A stretch of 64,000 nucleotides of DNA from Cherax quadricarinatus (GCF_038502225.1 NC_091372.1:3373617-3437616), one strand, 5' to 3'. Counted from the stretch's first letter, positions 1-13,497 are shown. Made by a program: numbers and translations. The notes: a model not told the origin generated them from the letters alone.

Positions 1-2074
1 TTCTGACACAAGTATGACACTGTCCACAGTCCTACCATACCTGTGTCTGGCTTCTGACACAAGTATGACACTGTCCACAGTCCTACCATACCTGTGTCTG
101 GCTTCTGACACAAGTATGACACTGTCCACAGTCCTACCATACCTGTGTCTGGCTTCTGACACAAGTATGACACTGTCCACAGTCCTACCATACCTGTGTC
201 TGGCTTCTGACACAAGTATGACACTGTCCACAGTCCTACCATACCTGTGTCTGGCTTCTGACACAAGTATGACACTGTCCACAGTCCTACCATACCTATG
301 TCTGGCTTCTGACACAAGTATGACACTGTCCACAGTCCTACCATACCTGTGTCTGGCTTCTGACACAAGTATGACACTGTCCACAGTCCTACCATACCTG
401 TGTCTGGCTTCTGACACAAGTATGACACTGTCCACAGTCCTACCATACCTGTGTCTGGCTTCTGACACAAGTATGACACTGTCCACAGTCCTACCATACC
501 TGTGTCTGGCTTCTGACACAAGTATGACACTGTCCACAGTCCTACCATACCTGTGTCTGGCTTCTGACACAAGTATGACACTGTCCACAGTCCTACCATA
601 CCTGTGTCTGGCTTCTGACACAAGTATGACACTGTCCACAGTCCTACCATACCTGTGTCTGGCTTCTGACACAAGTATGACACTGTCCACAGTCCTACCA
701 TACCTGTGTCTGGCTCCTGACACAAGTATGACACTGTCCACAGTCCTACCATACCTGTGTCTGGCTTCTGACACAAGTATGACACTGTCCACAGTCCTAC
801 CATACCTGTGTCTGGCTTCTGACACAAGTATGACACTGTCCACAGTCCTACCATACCTGTGTCTGGCTTCTGACACAAGTATGACACACTGTCCACAGTC
901 CTACCGTACCTGTGTCTGGCTTCTGACACAAGTATGACACTGTCCACAGTCCTACCATACCTGTGTCTGGCTTCTGACACAAGTATGACACTGTCCACAG
1001 TCCTACCATACCTGTGTCTGGCTTCTGACACAAGTATGACACTGTCCACAGTCCTACCATACCTGTGTCTGGCTTCTGACACAAGTATGACACACTGTCC
1101 ACAGTCCTACCATACCTGTGTCTGGCTTCTGACACAAGTATGACACTGTCCACAGTCCTACCATACCTGTGTCTGGCTTCTGACACAAGTATGACACTGT
1201 CCACAGTCCTACCATACCTGTGTCTGGCTTCTGACACAAGTATGACACACTGTCCACAGTCCTACCATACCTGTGTCTGGCTTCTGACACAAGTATGACA
1301 CTGTCCACAGTCCTACCATACCTGTGTCTGGCTCTGACACAAGTATGACACTGTCCACAGTCCTACCATATCTGTGTCTGGCTTCTGACACAAGTATGAC
1401 ACACTGTCCACAGTCCTACCATACCTGTGTCTGGCTTCTGACACAAGTATGACACACTGTCCACAGTCCTACCATACCTGTGTCTGGCTTCTGACACAAG
1501 TATGACACTGTCCACAGTCCTACCATACCTGTGTCTGGCTCCTGACACAAGTATGACACTGTCCACAGTCCTACCATACCTGTGTCTGGCTTCTGACACA
1601 AGTATGACACTGTCCACAGTCCTACCATACCTGTGTCTGGCTTCTGACACAAGTATGACACTGTCCACAGTCCTACCATACCTGTGTCTGTCTTCTGACA
1701 CAAGTATGACACACTGTCCACAGTCCTACCATACCTGTGTCTGGCTTCTGACACAAGTATGACACTGTCCACAGTCCTACCATACCTGTGTCTGGCTTCT
1801 GACACAAGTATGACACTGTCCACAGTCCTACCATACCTGTGTCTGGCTTCTGACACAAGTATGACACACTGTCCACAGTCCTACCATACCTGTGTCTGGC
1901 TTCTGACACAAGTATGACACTGTCCACAGTCCTACCATACCTGTGTCTGGCTTCTGACACAAGTATGACACTGTCCACAGTCCTACCATACCTGTGTCTG
2001 TCTTCTGACACAAGTATGACACTGTCCACAGTCCTACCATACCTGTGTCTGGCTTCTGACACAAGTATGACACA
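1..2074. repeat. 51-bp tandem satellite, about 40 units
   Basis: Head-to-tail units of 51 bp run from the first base of the window, so the array probably continues to the left. Most units are identical. The commonest variant adds an AC dinucleotide (GACACACTG instead of GACACTG), giving 53-bp units that are more frequent after about 880. Across each unit junction lies an inverted repeat, TGTGTC-8 nt-GACACA. Because 51 is a multiple of 3, one + frame reads as an endless 17-residue repeat; this is not a protein signal. The array ends abruptly at about 2074 in non-repeated sequence. Confidence 0.97.
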
Positions 2075-2221
2075 GTTTATACTCCAGGAGTTGACAGTAT
2101 TTATGGATGATAGTGGTTGTCATACTGTTTGCACGACGTCCATGTTATCTGTGGTTGACACTGTAGTTGTAACTGATTCTTCTCACTCACATTCTTCTAC
2201 TGTCACATCTCCTGTCCTTTA
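2075..2221. other. Unassigned spacer
   Basis: About 150 bp of sequence between the 51-bp satellite and the 3' end of the first LINE copy. I see no repeat structure, coding motif or regulatory site that I can support. Confidence 0.6.
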
Positions 2222-2637
2222 CCTCCTGGAGATTACCTGGAGAGGGTTTCGGGGGTCAACGCCCCCGCGGCTTGGTCTGAGACCAGGCCTCATGGTGGAT
2301 CAGGGTCTGATCAACCAGGCTGCTACTGCTGGCCGCATGCAAGCTTACGTACGAACCACAGCCCGGTTGGTCAGGTACTGACTTTAGGTACCTGTCCAGT
2401 GCCTTCTTGAAGACAGTCAGGGGTCTATTGGTAATCCCCGTTATGTTGCTGGGAGGCAGTTGAACAGTCTTGGGCCCCGGACACTTACTGTGTTGTCTCT
2501 CAGTGTACTCGTGGCGCCCCTGCTTTTCATTTGGGAAATATTACATCTCCTGCCGAGTCTTTTGCTTTCATAGGGAGTGATTTTCGTGTGCAGGTTTGGT
2601 ACCAATCCCTCCAGAACCTTCCAAGTGTATATTATCA

Positions 2638-2669
2638 TATATATATCTCTCTCTCTCTCTCTCTTATCT
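2638..2669. repeat. Short AT/CT microsatellite within the LINE
   Basis: A run of TA then CT dinucleotides sits where the intact family A copy reads a plain tatctctccctcc stretch. It is a local expansion that helps to disrupt the RT C-terminal reading frame. Confidence 0.85.
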
Positions 2670-2743
2670 CTCTTGCCTGCGTTCCAGGGAATACAGATCA
2701 AGGACCTTCAACCGTTCCCAGTAATTTAGGTGCCTTATCGTAC

Positions 2744-5560
2744 TTACATGTGCCGTGAAAGTTCTTTGTACACTCTCCAGGTCAGCAATGTCGCCAGCCT
2801 TGAAGGGGGCCGTAGTGTACAGCAGTATTCCAGCCTAGAGAGCACAAGCGATTTGAAGAGAATCATCATGGGCTTGGCGTCCCTAGTTTTGAAGGTTCTC
2901 ATTATCCATCCTATCATTTTCCTAGCAGATGAGGTAGATACATTGTTGTCGTCTTTGAAGGCGAGATCCTCTGACATTATCACTCCCAGGTCCTTCACAT
3001 TACTTGTTCGCTCTTTTGTAGGGTTAGAATTTGTCGTATACCCTGATACATTTTTAATTTCCTCAAGTTTCCCATATCTGAGTAGTTGAAATTTGTCCTC
3101 GTTGAACTTCATATTGTTTTGAGTGACCCATTTGAAGATTTGGTTAACGTCCGCTTGGAGTCTGGCAGTGTCTTCGATGGAGGTCACTGCCATGGTGATC
3201 CAGGTGTCATCCACAAAGGAAGACACGGAGCTATGGCTTACATCTCTGTCTATGTCAGAAATGAGGATGAGGAATAGAATGGGAGCGAGCACTGTGCCTT
3301 GTGGAACAGAGCTTTTTACCATGGCTGCCTCAGACTTTACTCTGTTTACTATTATTCTTTGTGTTCTATTTGTCAGGAAGTTATAGATCCATCTACCAAC
3401 TTTTCCTGTTATTCCTTTATCCCGCATTTTTTGCGCTATTACACCATGGTCACACTTGTCGAAGGCTTTTGCAAAGTCTGTGTATACTACATCTGCATTT
3501 TGTTTATCCTCTGCAGCATCCAGGACCTTGTCATAGTGGTCCAGTAGCTGGGACAGGCAGGAGCGACCTGCTCTAAACCCGTGTTGCCCTGGGTTGTGTA
3601 ATTGATGGGTATCTAGGTGGTTGGCGATCTTGCTTCTTAGAACCCTTTCAAAGATTTTTATAATATGAGATGTTAGTGCTATCAGTCTGTAGTTCTTTGC
3701 AATTGCTTTACTGCCACCATTGTGGAGTGGGGCTATGTCTGTTGTTTTTAGTGTGTGTGAGATGACCTGTGTCCATGCTCCCTCTACATAAAATGCTGAA
3801 GGAACGCGATAAGGGCTTCTTGTAATTCTTGATTAACACGGAGTTCCATGAGTCGGGCATGGGGCAGAGTGCATGGGCATGTCATTTATTGCCTTTTCAA
3901 AGTCTTGCGGAGTTAGGATAATATCCAAGATTTTAGAGATGATCAAATTTTGGGTTTCGTTCATAAAGAATTCATTTGGATTGTCGACCCTTAGTCTGGG
4001 TAGCGGCTCGCTGAACACTGAGTCATATTGGGACTTCAGTATCTCACTCATTTCTTGGCTGTCATCTGTGTATGTCCCATCCTGCCTAAGCAGCGGCCCA
4101 ATACTGGATATTGTTTTTCCTTTGGATTTGGCATAAGTGAAGAAGTATATTTTTTAATTTCCTTTATGGCTTTTAGTTCTTCCTGTGATTCTTGTCTCCT
4201 ATAAGATTCCTTCAGCTTAAGTTCGATATTTGCAACTTCACTGACTAGTGCTTCCCTTCCTATTTCAGATATATTGGCCCCACTCAGCAGCTCTGTGACT
4301 CTTCGAATTCTTCTGTATAGGGAACGTCTCTCTCTTTCTAGTTTACATCTTCTTTTCCTTTTCTTAATGGAATGTGTATTGAGCAGATCTCAAGAACCAC
4401 AGAATTAATTTTTTCAAGGCAAATGTTCGGATCCGTGTTGTTTAGGATATCTTCCCAGCTTGTTTCATTTAGGACATGGTTTACTTGATCCCAATTTATG
4501 TTTTTGTTATTGAAATTAAATTTCGTGAAGAGACCTTCATGACTGCTCACATTTTGCTGGTCCGGAGCCCTGTACATACATGTCTGTACCTCTATTATGT
4601 TGTGATCTGAGAGTATTGTCTTTGATACAGTTATATTACATATCAGATCATCATTGTTAGTGAAGATGAGGTCCAGCGTATTTTCTAGTCTTGTAGGCTC
4701 TAATATTTGCTGGTTTAAGAACATAAGAAAGAAGGAACACTGCAACAGGCCTACTGACCCATGCGGAGCAGGGCCATGTCTTTCCTCCCCCCGGATTAGC
4801 CCAATGACCCACCCAGTCTGGTCACCTCCACTCAAGGAAGGAGCACGGCACCAGACCCATCATCACAAGCTAGTCAGATCCAACTCACACCCACTCATGT
4901 ATTTATCTAACCTATTTTTAAAACTACACAACGTTTTAGCCTCAATAACTGTACTCGGGAGTTTGTTCCACTCATCCACAAGGTGAATTTATTGCAGAGA
5001 TTTAATAGTTCGTGTGTTTGTGAATTTTCATCTGAGCTGCCTCCCAGGGTGATCTCTGCTAAAACATTGTTTGCTATAGGTGTCTTTTAGGTGTCTCAAG
5101 TTGAAATCTCCTAGTAGTGAGATGTTTGGGGCAGGAGTTGGGAGATTTTCCAGACACTGGTTAGTTTTCTCAAGCTGCTCCTGGAATTGTTGGGTTTTGT
5201 TTTTCAGTCTTTACTGCCAAAACTTCAACTACATCATTTGAGGTGTTTATTAGTTCTGAGTAAATGAGCGACTCGGTGACTTACATGCCAACCCCCCCTT
5301 GTTGCCTGTTTAGTCTGTCGCATCAGAATAGGTTATAACCTGGGATCCATATTTCGTTGTCATAATGATCCTTTATGTGGGTCTCTGTGAGTGCTGCAAA
5401 CATTGCATTTGCCTTCGTGAGCAGTCCCTTGATGTAAGGAATTTTGTTGTTTGTTGACGGCTTTAGACCCTATAAGCCTGCAAACACAAATGTCGTTATA
5501 TTGATGGAATTTAGGGAGGTTTTATTTGCTGGCTCTAATATCTGTTGTTCTGGAGTAGAG
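2744..5560 (-). pseudogene. Family A ORF2 remnant (endonuclease-reverse transcriptase)
   Basis: Relic of the enzyme that nicks target DNA and copies element RNA into it. The best-preserved piece, 2744-3427, carries RT motifs matching the intact protein, including SVPQGTVLAPILFLILISDI and the KDLGVIMSEDL region. The catalytic box reads FVDD where the intact copy has FADD, so this copy would probably be inactive even without its frame breaks. Further pieces are at 3833-4051 (linker) and 4338-4712 (endonuclease C-terminal half, with LDLIFTNND and SDHNIIEV). The upstream endonuclease sequence is split by the nested insertion at 4719-4983 and continues to the N-terminus near 5470-5560. Stops and frameshifts occur throughout. 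Confidence 0.9.
4719..4983 (-). mobile_element. Nested, 5'-truncated family C LINE 3' fragment
   Basis: A 265-bp block interrupts family A copy 1 between its TGGTTTAA and TGAATTTATT segments, which are adjacent in the intact copy near 50415. Reverse-complemented, it matches the last ~255 bp of the family C element at about 60755-61015: the coding tail reading VDEWNKLPS, the 3' UTR with the GGTGACC and CCAGTAGGCCTG words, and the terminal TTTCTTTCTTATGTT. It is therefore a younger, 5'-truncated insertion. No clear target-site duplication is visible. Confidence 0.88.
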
Positions 5561-6105
5561 GCCAATGTCCGTGCCACTGCTCCAGAAGTGTTTTCAGTTG
5601 CTGTAAGATTATTGTCATTTCTCTGACCCTGGAGAGGTTGTGGCTCCTCTGTTTTGTTTCCCATATTCTGACTTGTCTGGGCCTTCTTGTCCCATTTAGG
5701 TGATGTGCCTGTGATGTGATTTCCCGTCTCCTAAATCTTATCAGTTTTCTCCCTTAGACATCAAATTTACTTTTCGCCAAACTAGTAATAACCTTCGTAG
5801 TAATTTAGTGCCTCTCCTCGCCTCTTCTAGTTTTCTATATTTCCTTTAACTTTCCTGTCTGCTACCTGGGTGTGTTCTGTCCTGTCAATTTGGTCCGGCA
5901 GAGGTTTTGTCCCACCCTCGTGTTCCACTGGCTTTTCTTGTGCTGCTGCTGCCTGTTGTTGTTGTAGTTGTTGCTGTTGTTGTTGTTGTAGTTGTTGCTG
6001 TTGTTGTTGTTGATGTAGTTGTAGTTGGTCTTCCAATATACGCAGCACGTCAACGTGCATAATAACACTGTACACGTGTAAAGGAATCTTATTGCCGCTG
6101 ACATT
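5561..6105 (-). pseudogene. Probable ORF1 3' remnant of family A copy 1, glutamine-rich
   Basis: Minus-strand sequence just upstream of the ORF2 start, in the position held by ORF1 in the intact copy. A frame at 5827-6075 encodes a polyglutamine tract broken by leucines (about 22 Q within 26 residues) followed by AAAA and an acidic/basic tail. The intact ORF1 at 51027-52286 has no such tract, so this is a different ORF1 subfamily or a CAG-type expansion. I saw no zinc-finger motif. The ORF1 assignment rests mainly on position and on the join to recognisable ORF2 N-terminal sequence. Confidence 0.5.
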
Positions 6106-6110
6106 ATAGT

Positions 6111-9100
6111 GTATGTTACAGTGGTAGTGTTATACCACTGTGTATGTTACAGTGGTAGTGTTATACCACTGTGTATGTTACAGTGGTAGTGTTATACCAC
6201 TGTGTATGTTACAGTGGTAGTGTTATACCACTGTGTATGTTACAGTGGTAGTGTTCTACCACTGTGTATGTTACAGTGGTAGTGTTATACCACTGTGTAT
6301 GTTACAGTGGTAGTGTTATACCACTGTGTATGTTACAGTGGTAGTGTTATACCACTGTGTATGTTACAGTGGTAGTGTTATACCACTGTGTATGTTACAG
6401 TGGTAGTGTTATACCACTGTGTATGTTACAGTGGTAGTGTTATACCACTGTGTATGTTACAGTGGTAGTGTTATACCACTGTGTATGTTACAGTGGTAGT
6501 GTTATACCACTGTGTATGTTACAGTGGTAGTGTTATACCACTGTGTATGTTACAGTGGTAGTGTTATACCACTGTGTATGTTACAGTGGTAGTGTTATAC
6601 CACTGTGTATGTTACAGTGGTAGTGTTATACCACTGTGTATGTTACAGTGGTAGTGTTATACCACTGTGTATGTTACAGTGGTAGTGTTATACCACTGTG
6701 TATGTTACAGTGGTAGTGTTATACCACTGTGTATGTTACAGTGGTAGTGTTATACCACTGTGTATGTTACAGTGGTAGTGTTATACCACTGTGTATGTTA
6801 CAGTGGTAGTGTTATACCACTGTGTATGTTACAGTGGTAGTGTTATACCACTGTGTATGTTACAGTGGTAGTGTTATACCACTGTGTATGTTACAGTGGT
6901 AGTGTTATACCACTGTGTGTGTTACAGTGGTAGTGTTATACCACTGTGTGTGTTACAGTGGTAGTGTTATACCACTGTGTATGTTACAGTGGTAGTGTTA
7001 TACCACTGTGTATGTTACAGTGGTAGTGTTATACCACTGTGTATGTTACAGTGGTAGTGTTATACCACTGTGTATGTTACAGTGGTAGTGTTATACCACT
7101 GTGTATGTGGTAGTGTTATACCACTATATTACAATGGTAGTGTTATACCACTGTGTATGTTACAGTGGTAGTGTTATACCACTGTGTATGTTACAGTGGT
7201 AGTGTTATACCACTGTGTATGTTACAGTGGTAGTGTTATACCACTGTGTATGTTACAGTGGTAGTGTTATACCACTGTGTATGTTACAGTGGTAGTGTTA
7301 TACCACTGTGTATGTTACAGTGGTAGTGTTATACCACTGTGTATGTTACAGTGGTAGTGTTATACCACTGTGTATGTTACAGTGGTAGTGTTATACCACT
7401 GTGTATGTTACAGTGGTAGTGTTATACCACTGTGTATGTTACAGTGGTAGTGTTATACCACTGTGTATGTTACAGTGGTAGTGTTATACCACTGTGTATG
7501 TTACAGTGGTAGTGTTATACCACTGTGTATGTTACAGTGGTAGTGTTATACCACTGTGTATGTTACAGTGGTAGTGTTATACCACTGTGTATGTTACAGT
7601 GGTAGTGTTCTACCACTGTTACAGTGGTAGTGTTATACCACTGTGTATGTTACAGTGGTAGTGTTGTACCACTGTATGTTACAGTGGTAGTGTTCTACCA
7701 CTGTGTATGTTACAGTGGTGTATGTTACAGTGGTAGTGTTATACCACTGTGTATGTTACAGTGGTAGTGTTATACCACTGTGTATGTTACAGTGGTAGTG
7801 TTATACCACTGTGTATGTTACAGTGGTAGTGTTATACCACTGTGTATGTTACAGTGGTAGTGTTATACCACTGTGTATGTTACAGTGGTAGTGTTATACC
7901 ACTGTGTATGTTACAGTGGTAGTGTTATACCACTGGGTATGTTACACTGTGTATGTTACAGTGGTAGTGTTATACCACTGTGCATGTTACAGTGGTAGTG
8001 TTATACCATTGTGTATGTTACAGTGGTAGTGTTATACCACTGTGTATGTTACAGTGGTAGTGTTATACCACTGTGTATGTTACAGTGGTAGTGTTATACC
8101 ACTGTGTATGTTACAGTGGTAGTGTTATACCACTGTGTATGTTACAGTGGTAGTGTTATACCACTGTGTATGTTACAGTGGTAGTGTTATACCACTGTGT
8201 ATGTTACAGTGGTAGTGTTATACCACTGTGTGGTAGTGTTATGTGTTACAGTAGTAGTGTTATACCACTGTGTGTGTTACAGTGGTAGTGTTATACCACT
8301 GTGTATGTTACAGTGGTAGTGTTATACCACTGTGTATGTTACAGTGGTAGTGTTATACCACTGTGTATGTTACAGTGGTAGTGTTATACCACTGTGTATG
8401 TTACAGTGGTAGTGTTATACCACTGTGTATGTTACAGTGGTAGTGTGTATGTATACCACTGTGTATGTTACAGTGGTAGTGTTATACCACTGTGTATGTT
8501 ACAGTGGTAGTGTTATACCACTGTGTATGTTACAGTGGTAGTGTTATACCACTGTGTATGTTACAGTGGTAGTGTTATACCACTGTGTATGTTACAGTGG
8601 TAGTGTTATACCACTGTGCATGTTACAGTGGTAGTGTTATACCACTGTGTATGTTACAGTGGTACACTGTGGTAGTGTTATACCACTGTGTATGTTACAG
8701 TGGTAGTGTTATACCACTGTGTATGTTACAGTGGTAGTGTTATACCACTGTGTATGTTACAGTGGTAGTGTTATACACTGTGTATGTTACAGTGGTAGTG
8801 TTATACCACTGTGTATGTTACAGTGGTAGTGTTATACCACTGTGTATGTTACAGTGGTAGTGTTATACCACTGTGTATGTTACAGTGGTAGTGTTATACC
8901 ACTGTGTATGTTACAGTGGTAGTGTTATACCACTGTGTATGTTACAGTGGTAGTGTTATACCACTGTGTATGTTACAGTGGTAGTGTTATACCACTGTGT
9001 ATGTTACAGTGGTAGTGTTATACCACTGTGTATGTTACAGTGGTAGTGTTATACCACTGTGTATGTTACAGTGGTAGTGTTGTTATACCACTGTGTATGT

Positions 9101-12100
9101 TACAGTGGTAGTGTTATACCACTGTGTATGTTACAGTGGTAGTGTTATACCACTGTGTATGTTACAGTGGTAGTGTTATACCACTGTGTATGTTACAGTG
9201 GTAGTGTTATACCACTGTGTATGTTACAGTGGTAGTGTTATACCACTGTGTATGTTACAGTGGTAGTGTTATACCACTGTGTATGTTACAGTGGTAGTGT
9301 TATACCACTGTGTATGTTACAGTGGTAGTGTTATACCACTGTGTATGTTACAGTGGTAGTGTTATACCACTGTGTATGTTACAGTGGTAGTGTTATACCA
9401 CTGTGTATGTTACAGTGGTAGTGTTATACCACTGTGTATGTTACAGTGGTAGTGTTATACCACTGTGTATGTTACAGTGGTAGTGTTATACCACTGTGTA
9501 TGTTACAGTGGTAGTGTTATACCACTGTGTATGTAGTATACACTGTGTATGTTACAGTGTAGTGTTATACCACTGTGTATGTTACACTGTGTATGTTAGT
9601 GGTAGTGATATACCACTGTGTATGTTACAGTGGTAGTGTTATACCACTGTGTATGTTACAGTGGTAGTGTTATACCACTGTGTATGTTACAGTGGTAGTG
9701 TTATACCACTGTGTATGTTACAGTGGTAGTGTTATACCACTGTGTATGTTACAGTGGTAGTGTTATACCACTGTGTATGTTACAGTGGTAGTGTTATACC
9801 ACTGTGTATGTTACAGTGGTATGTTACAGTGGTAGTGTTATACCACTGTGTATGTTACAGTGGTAGTGTTATACCACTGTGTATGTTACAGTGGTAGTGT
9901 TATACCACTGTGTATGTTACAGTGGTAGTGTTATACCACTGTGTATGTTACAGTGGTAGTGTTATACCACTGTGTATGTTACAGTGGTAGTGTTATACCA
10001 CTGTGTATGTTACAGTGGTAGTGTTATACCACTGTGTATGTTACAGTGGTAGTGTTATACCACTGTGTATGTTACAGTGGTAGTGTTATACCACTGTGTA
10101 TGTTACAGTGGTAGTGTTGTACTGTGTATGTTACGCTGTAGTGTTGTACCACTGTGTATGTTACAGTGGTAGTGTTATACCACTGTGTATGTTACAGTGG
10201 TAGTGTTATACCACTGTGTATGTTACAGTGGTAGTGTTATACCACTGTGTATGTTACAGTGGTAGTGTTATACCACTGTGTATGTTACAGTGGTAGTGTT
10301 ATACCACTGTATATTACAGTGGTAGTGTTATACCACTGTGTATGTTACAGAGGTAGTGTTCTACCACTGTATGTTACAGTGGTAGTGTTATACCACTGTG
10401 TATGTTACAGTGGTAGTGTTATACCACTGTGTATGTTAGAGTCGTAGTGTTATACCACTGTGCATGTTACAGTGGTAGTGTTGTACTGTGTATGTTACGC
10501 TGTAGTGTTGTACCACTGTGTATGTTAGTATACCACTGTGTCTGTTACAGTGGTAGTGTTATACCACTGTGTATGTTACAGTGGTAGTGTTATACCACTG
10601 TGTATGTTACAGTGGTAGTGTTATACCACTGTGTATGTTACAGTGGTAGTGTTATACCACTGTGTATGTTACACTGTAGTGTTATGTGTATGTTACAGTA
10701 GTGTTATACCACTGTGTGTGTTACAGTGGTAGTGTTATACCACTGTAGTGTTATACCACTGTGTATGTTACAGTGGTAGTGTTATACCACTGTGTATGTT
10801 ACAGTGGTAGTGTTATACCACTGTGTATGTTACAGTGGTAGTGTTATACCACTGTGTATGTTACAGTGGTAGTGTTATACCACTGTGTATGTTACAGTGG
10901 TAGTGTTATACCACTGTGTATGTTACAGTGGTAGTGTTATACCACTGTGTATGTTACAGTGGTAGTGTTATACCACTGTGTATGTTACAGTGGTAGTGTT
11001 ATACCACTGTGTATGTTACAGTGGTAGTGTTATACCACTGTGTATGTTACAGTGGTAGTGTTATACCACTGTGTATGTTACAGTGGTAGTGTTATACCAC
11101 TGTGTATGTTACAGTGGTAGTGTTATACCACTGTGTATGTTACAGTGGTAGTGTTATACCACTGTTGTTACAGTAGTGTTATACCACTGTGTATGTTACA
11201 GTGGTAGTGTTATACCACTGTGTATGTTACAGTGGTAGTGTTATACCACTGTGTATGTTACAGTGGTAGTGTTATACCACTGTGTATGTTACAGTGGTAG
11301 TGTTATACCACTGTGTATGTTACAGTGGTAGTGTTATACCACTGTGTATGTTACAGTGGTAGTGTTATACCACTGTGTATGTTACAGTGGTAGTGTTATA
11401 CCACTGTGTATGTTACAGTGGTAGTGTTATACCACTGTGTATGTTACAGTGGTAGTGTTATACCACTGTGTATGTTACAGTGGTAGTGTTATACCACTGT
11501 GTATGTTACAGTGGTAGTGTTATACCACTGTGTATGTTACAGTGGTAGTGTTACAGTGGTAGTGTTCTACCACTGTGTATGTTACAGTGGTAGTGTTATA
11601 CCACTGTGTATGTTACAGTGGTAGTGTTATACCACTGTGTATGTTACAGTGGTAGTGTTATACCACTGTGTATGTTACAGTGGTAGTGTTATACCACTGT
11701 GTATGTTACAGTGGTAGTGTTATACCACTGTATGTTACAGTGGTAGTGTTGTACCACTGTGTATGTTACAGTGGTAGTGTTATACCACTGTGTATGTTAC
11801 AGTGGTAGTGTTGTACCACTGTGTATGTTACAGTGGTAGTGTTATACCACTGTGTATGTTACAGTGGTAGTGTTATACCACTGTGTATGTTACAGTGGTA
11901 GTGTTATACCACTGTGTATGTTACAGTGGTAGTGTTATACCACTGTGTATGTTACAGTGGTAGTGTTATACCACTGTAGTGGTAGTGTACCACTGTGTAT
12001 GTTACAGTGGTAGTGTTATACCACTGTGTGTGTTACAGTGGTAGTGTTATACCACTGTGTATGTTACAGTGGTAGTGTTATACCACTGTGTATGTTACAG

Positions 12101-12783
12101 TGGTAGTGTTATACCACTGTGTATGTTACAGTGGTAGTGTTGTACCACTGTGTATGTTACAGTGGTAGTGTTATACCACTGTGTGTGTTACAGTGGTAGT
12201 GTTATACCACTCTGTATGTTACAGCGGTAGTGTTATACCACTGTGTATGTTACAGTGGTAGTGTTATACCACTGTGTATGTTACAGTGGTAGTGTTATAC
12301 CACTGGGTATGTTACAGTGGTAGTGTTATACCACTGTGCATGTTACAGTGGTAGTGTTATACCACTGAGTATGTTACAGTGGTAGTGTTGTACCACTGTG
12401 TATGTTACAGTGGTAGTGTTATACCACTGTGTATGTTACAGTGGTAGTGTTATACCACTGTGTATGTTAGAGTCGTAGTGTTATACCACTGTGCATGTTA
12501 CAGTGGTAGTGTTGTACTGTGTATGTTACGCTGTAGTGTTGTACCACTGTGTATGTTACAGTGGTAGTGTTATACCACTGTGTATGTTACAGTGGTAGTG
12601 TTATACCACTGTGTATGTTAGAGTGGTAGTGTTATACCACTGTGCATGTTACAGTGGTAGTGTTGTACTGTGTATGTTACGCTGTAGTGTTATACCACTG
12701 TGTATGTTACAGTGGTAGTGTTATACCACTGTGTATATTACAGTGGTAGTGTTATACCACTGTGTATGTTACAGTGGTAGTTT
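6111..12783. repeat. 31-bp hairpin-unit satellite, about 215 units
   Basis: Tandem 31-bp units. Each contains a perfect inverted repeat, ACAGTGGTA-GTGTTA-TACCACTGT (9-bp arms, 6-nt loop), so every unit could fold alone as single-stranded DNA or RNA. Long homogeneous tracts alternate with scrambled patches near 7110, 7600-7730, 8230, 8450, 9530-9600, 10120-10150 and 11160. A distinctive variant block (TTAGAGTCGTAG followed by TTGTACTGTG and TTACGCTGTAG) occurs at about 10437 and again at about 12466, with a related block near 12626. This indicates copying of multi-unit segments within the array. No gene is supported here. Confidence 0.97.
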
Positions 12784-12789
12784 TATCAT

Positions 12790-13497
12790 GTGGGAGTTCG
12801 TATACGTGGATTAGGGTAGAAATACTCACGTAGGCTGTTTTACGTATATTGCTGTTATGTGGACAGAGCTCTTGCCAGCCGTACCTATCTCCTTGCTCAC
12901 TCGTGTAAAAACTAGCTCGCCGGTCTGCCCAGTACCCCGTAGTGGGTGTTTTGAAATAGTGTCAACTCAGCACAATATGAAGACCGTGACTCAAGACGGT
13001 TGGTCGTGAGTCAACGGACACTGGTTACTGGTAACTGGTTACTACGTTACTACTACTGAGAGCTCGGCGACGCTAACGTATGTCGTCCCGACATACAACT
13101 AATACAAACTAGAGATGGTAGGTATACGGCTTGGGCTGATTCTATACAATGTCAAAGTACACAACATGAAACATTATAGATACATAAGTAGAACATTGGA
13201 ATGAAAGCTTACTTAACGGAAACTGTAATGCAATACAAGGTATACTATAGTACAACTTAGAACTCAACAAATGAACAACGAACTCAACATTGAGATTACA
13301 GTGATAAAAAAAAAATTTTGATCGATCGATCTGTATTCGTGTGATCTACGGATTCTGAGGAAGGAATATATACATAGAAAGAGTGTTTAACAGAAGCAGA
13401 TTCGGTGCACGCAAATCTAGACTGTTAACTCTCAGAATGCGGAGAGAACACAAACACAAAAAAAAAATTCTTGAATACTGATAAGTTGATACTGTAA
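12790..13497 (-). other. Gypsy 3' non-coding region, possible LTR
   Basis: Seven hundred bases between the satellite and the integrase stop codon. No ORF is supported. Visible features are a palindrome TATGTCG-TCC-CGACATA near 13080-13096, a GATCGATCGATC run near 13320 and two A-rich runs (about 13308 and 13459). A 3' LTR would be expected here, but I cannot set its inner edge and see no convincing polypurine tract. Confidence 0.4.

Larger units (their letters stand above)
2222..6105 (-). mobile_element. Decayed CR1-like LINE, family A copy 1
   Basis: Minus-strand non-LTR retrotransposon closely related to the intact copy at 47936-53367. Its 3' end is at the left: the segment from about 2222 matches the other copies' termini, including the CGGGGG/CCCCCG hairpin and the short repeated CCTGGAG motif. 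Going right it carries the RT C-terminus, RT core, endonuclease and the ORF2 start near 5550, then sequence consistent with the 3' part of ORF1 up to about 6105, where it abuts the 31-bp satellite. It is broken by many frameshifts and stops, by a CT microsatellite at 2638-2669 and by a nested LINE fragment at 4719-4983. Several coding differences from the intact copy suggest an older insertion or another subfamily. Confidence 0.9.

Noticed and set aside
14..937. 307-codon frame with a 17-residue repeat
   Set aside because: By-product of the 51-bp unit being a multiple of 3; broken by the 53-bp units.
6111..12783. A CRISPR-like array of palindromic repeats
   Set aside because: Repeats are directly adjacent with no unique spacers, no cas genes are present and the context is eukaryotic.
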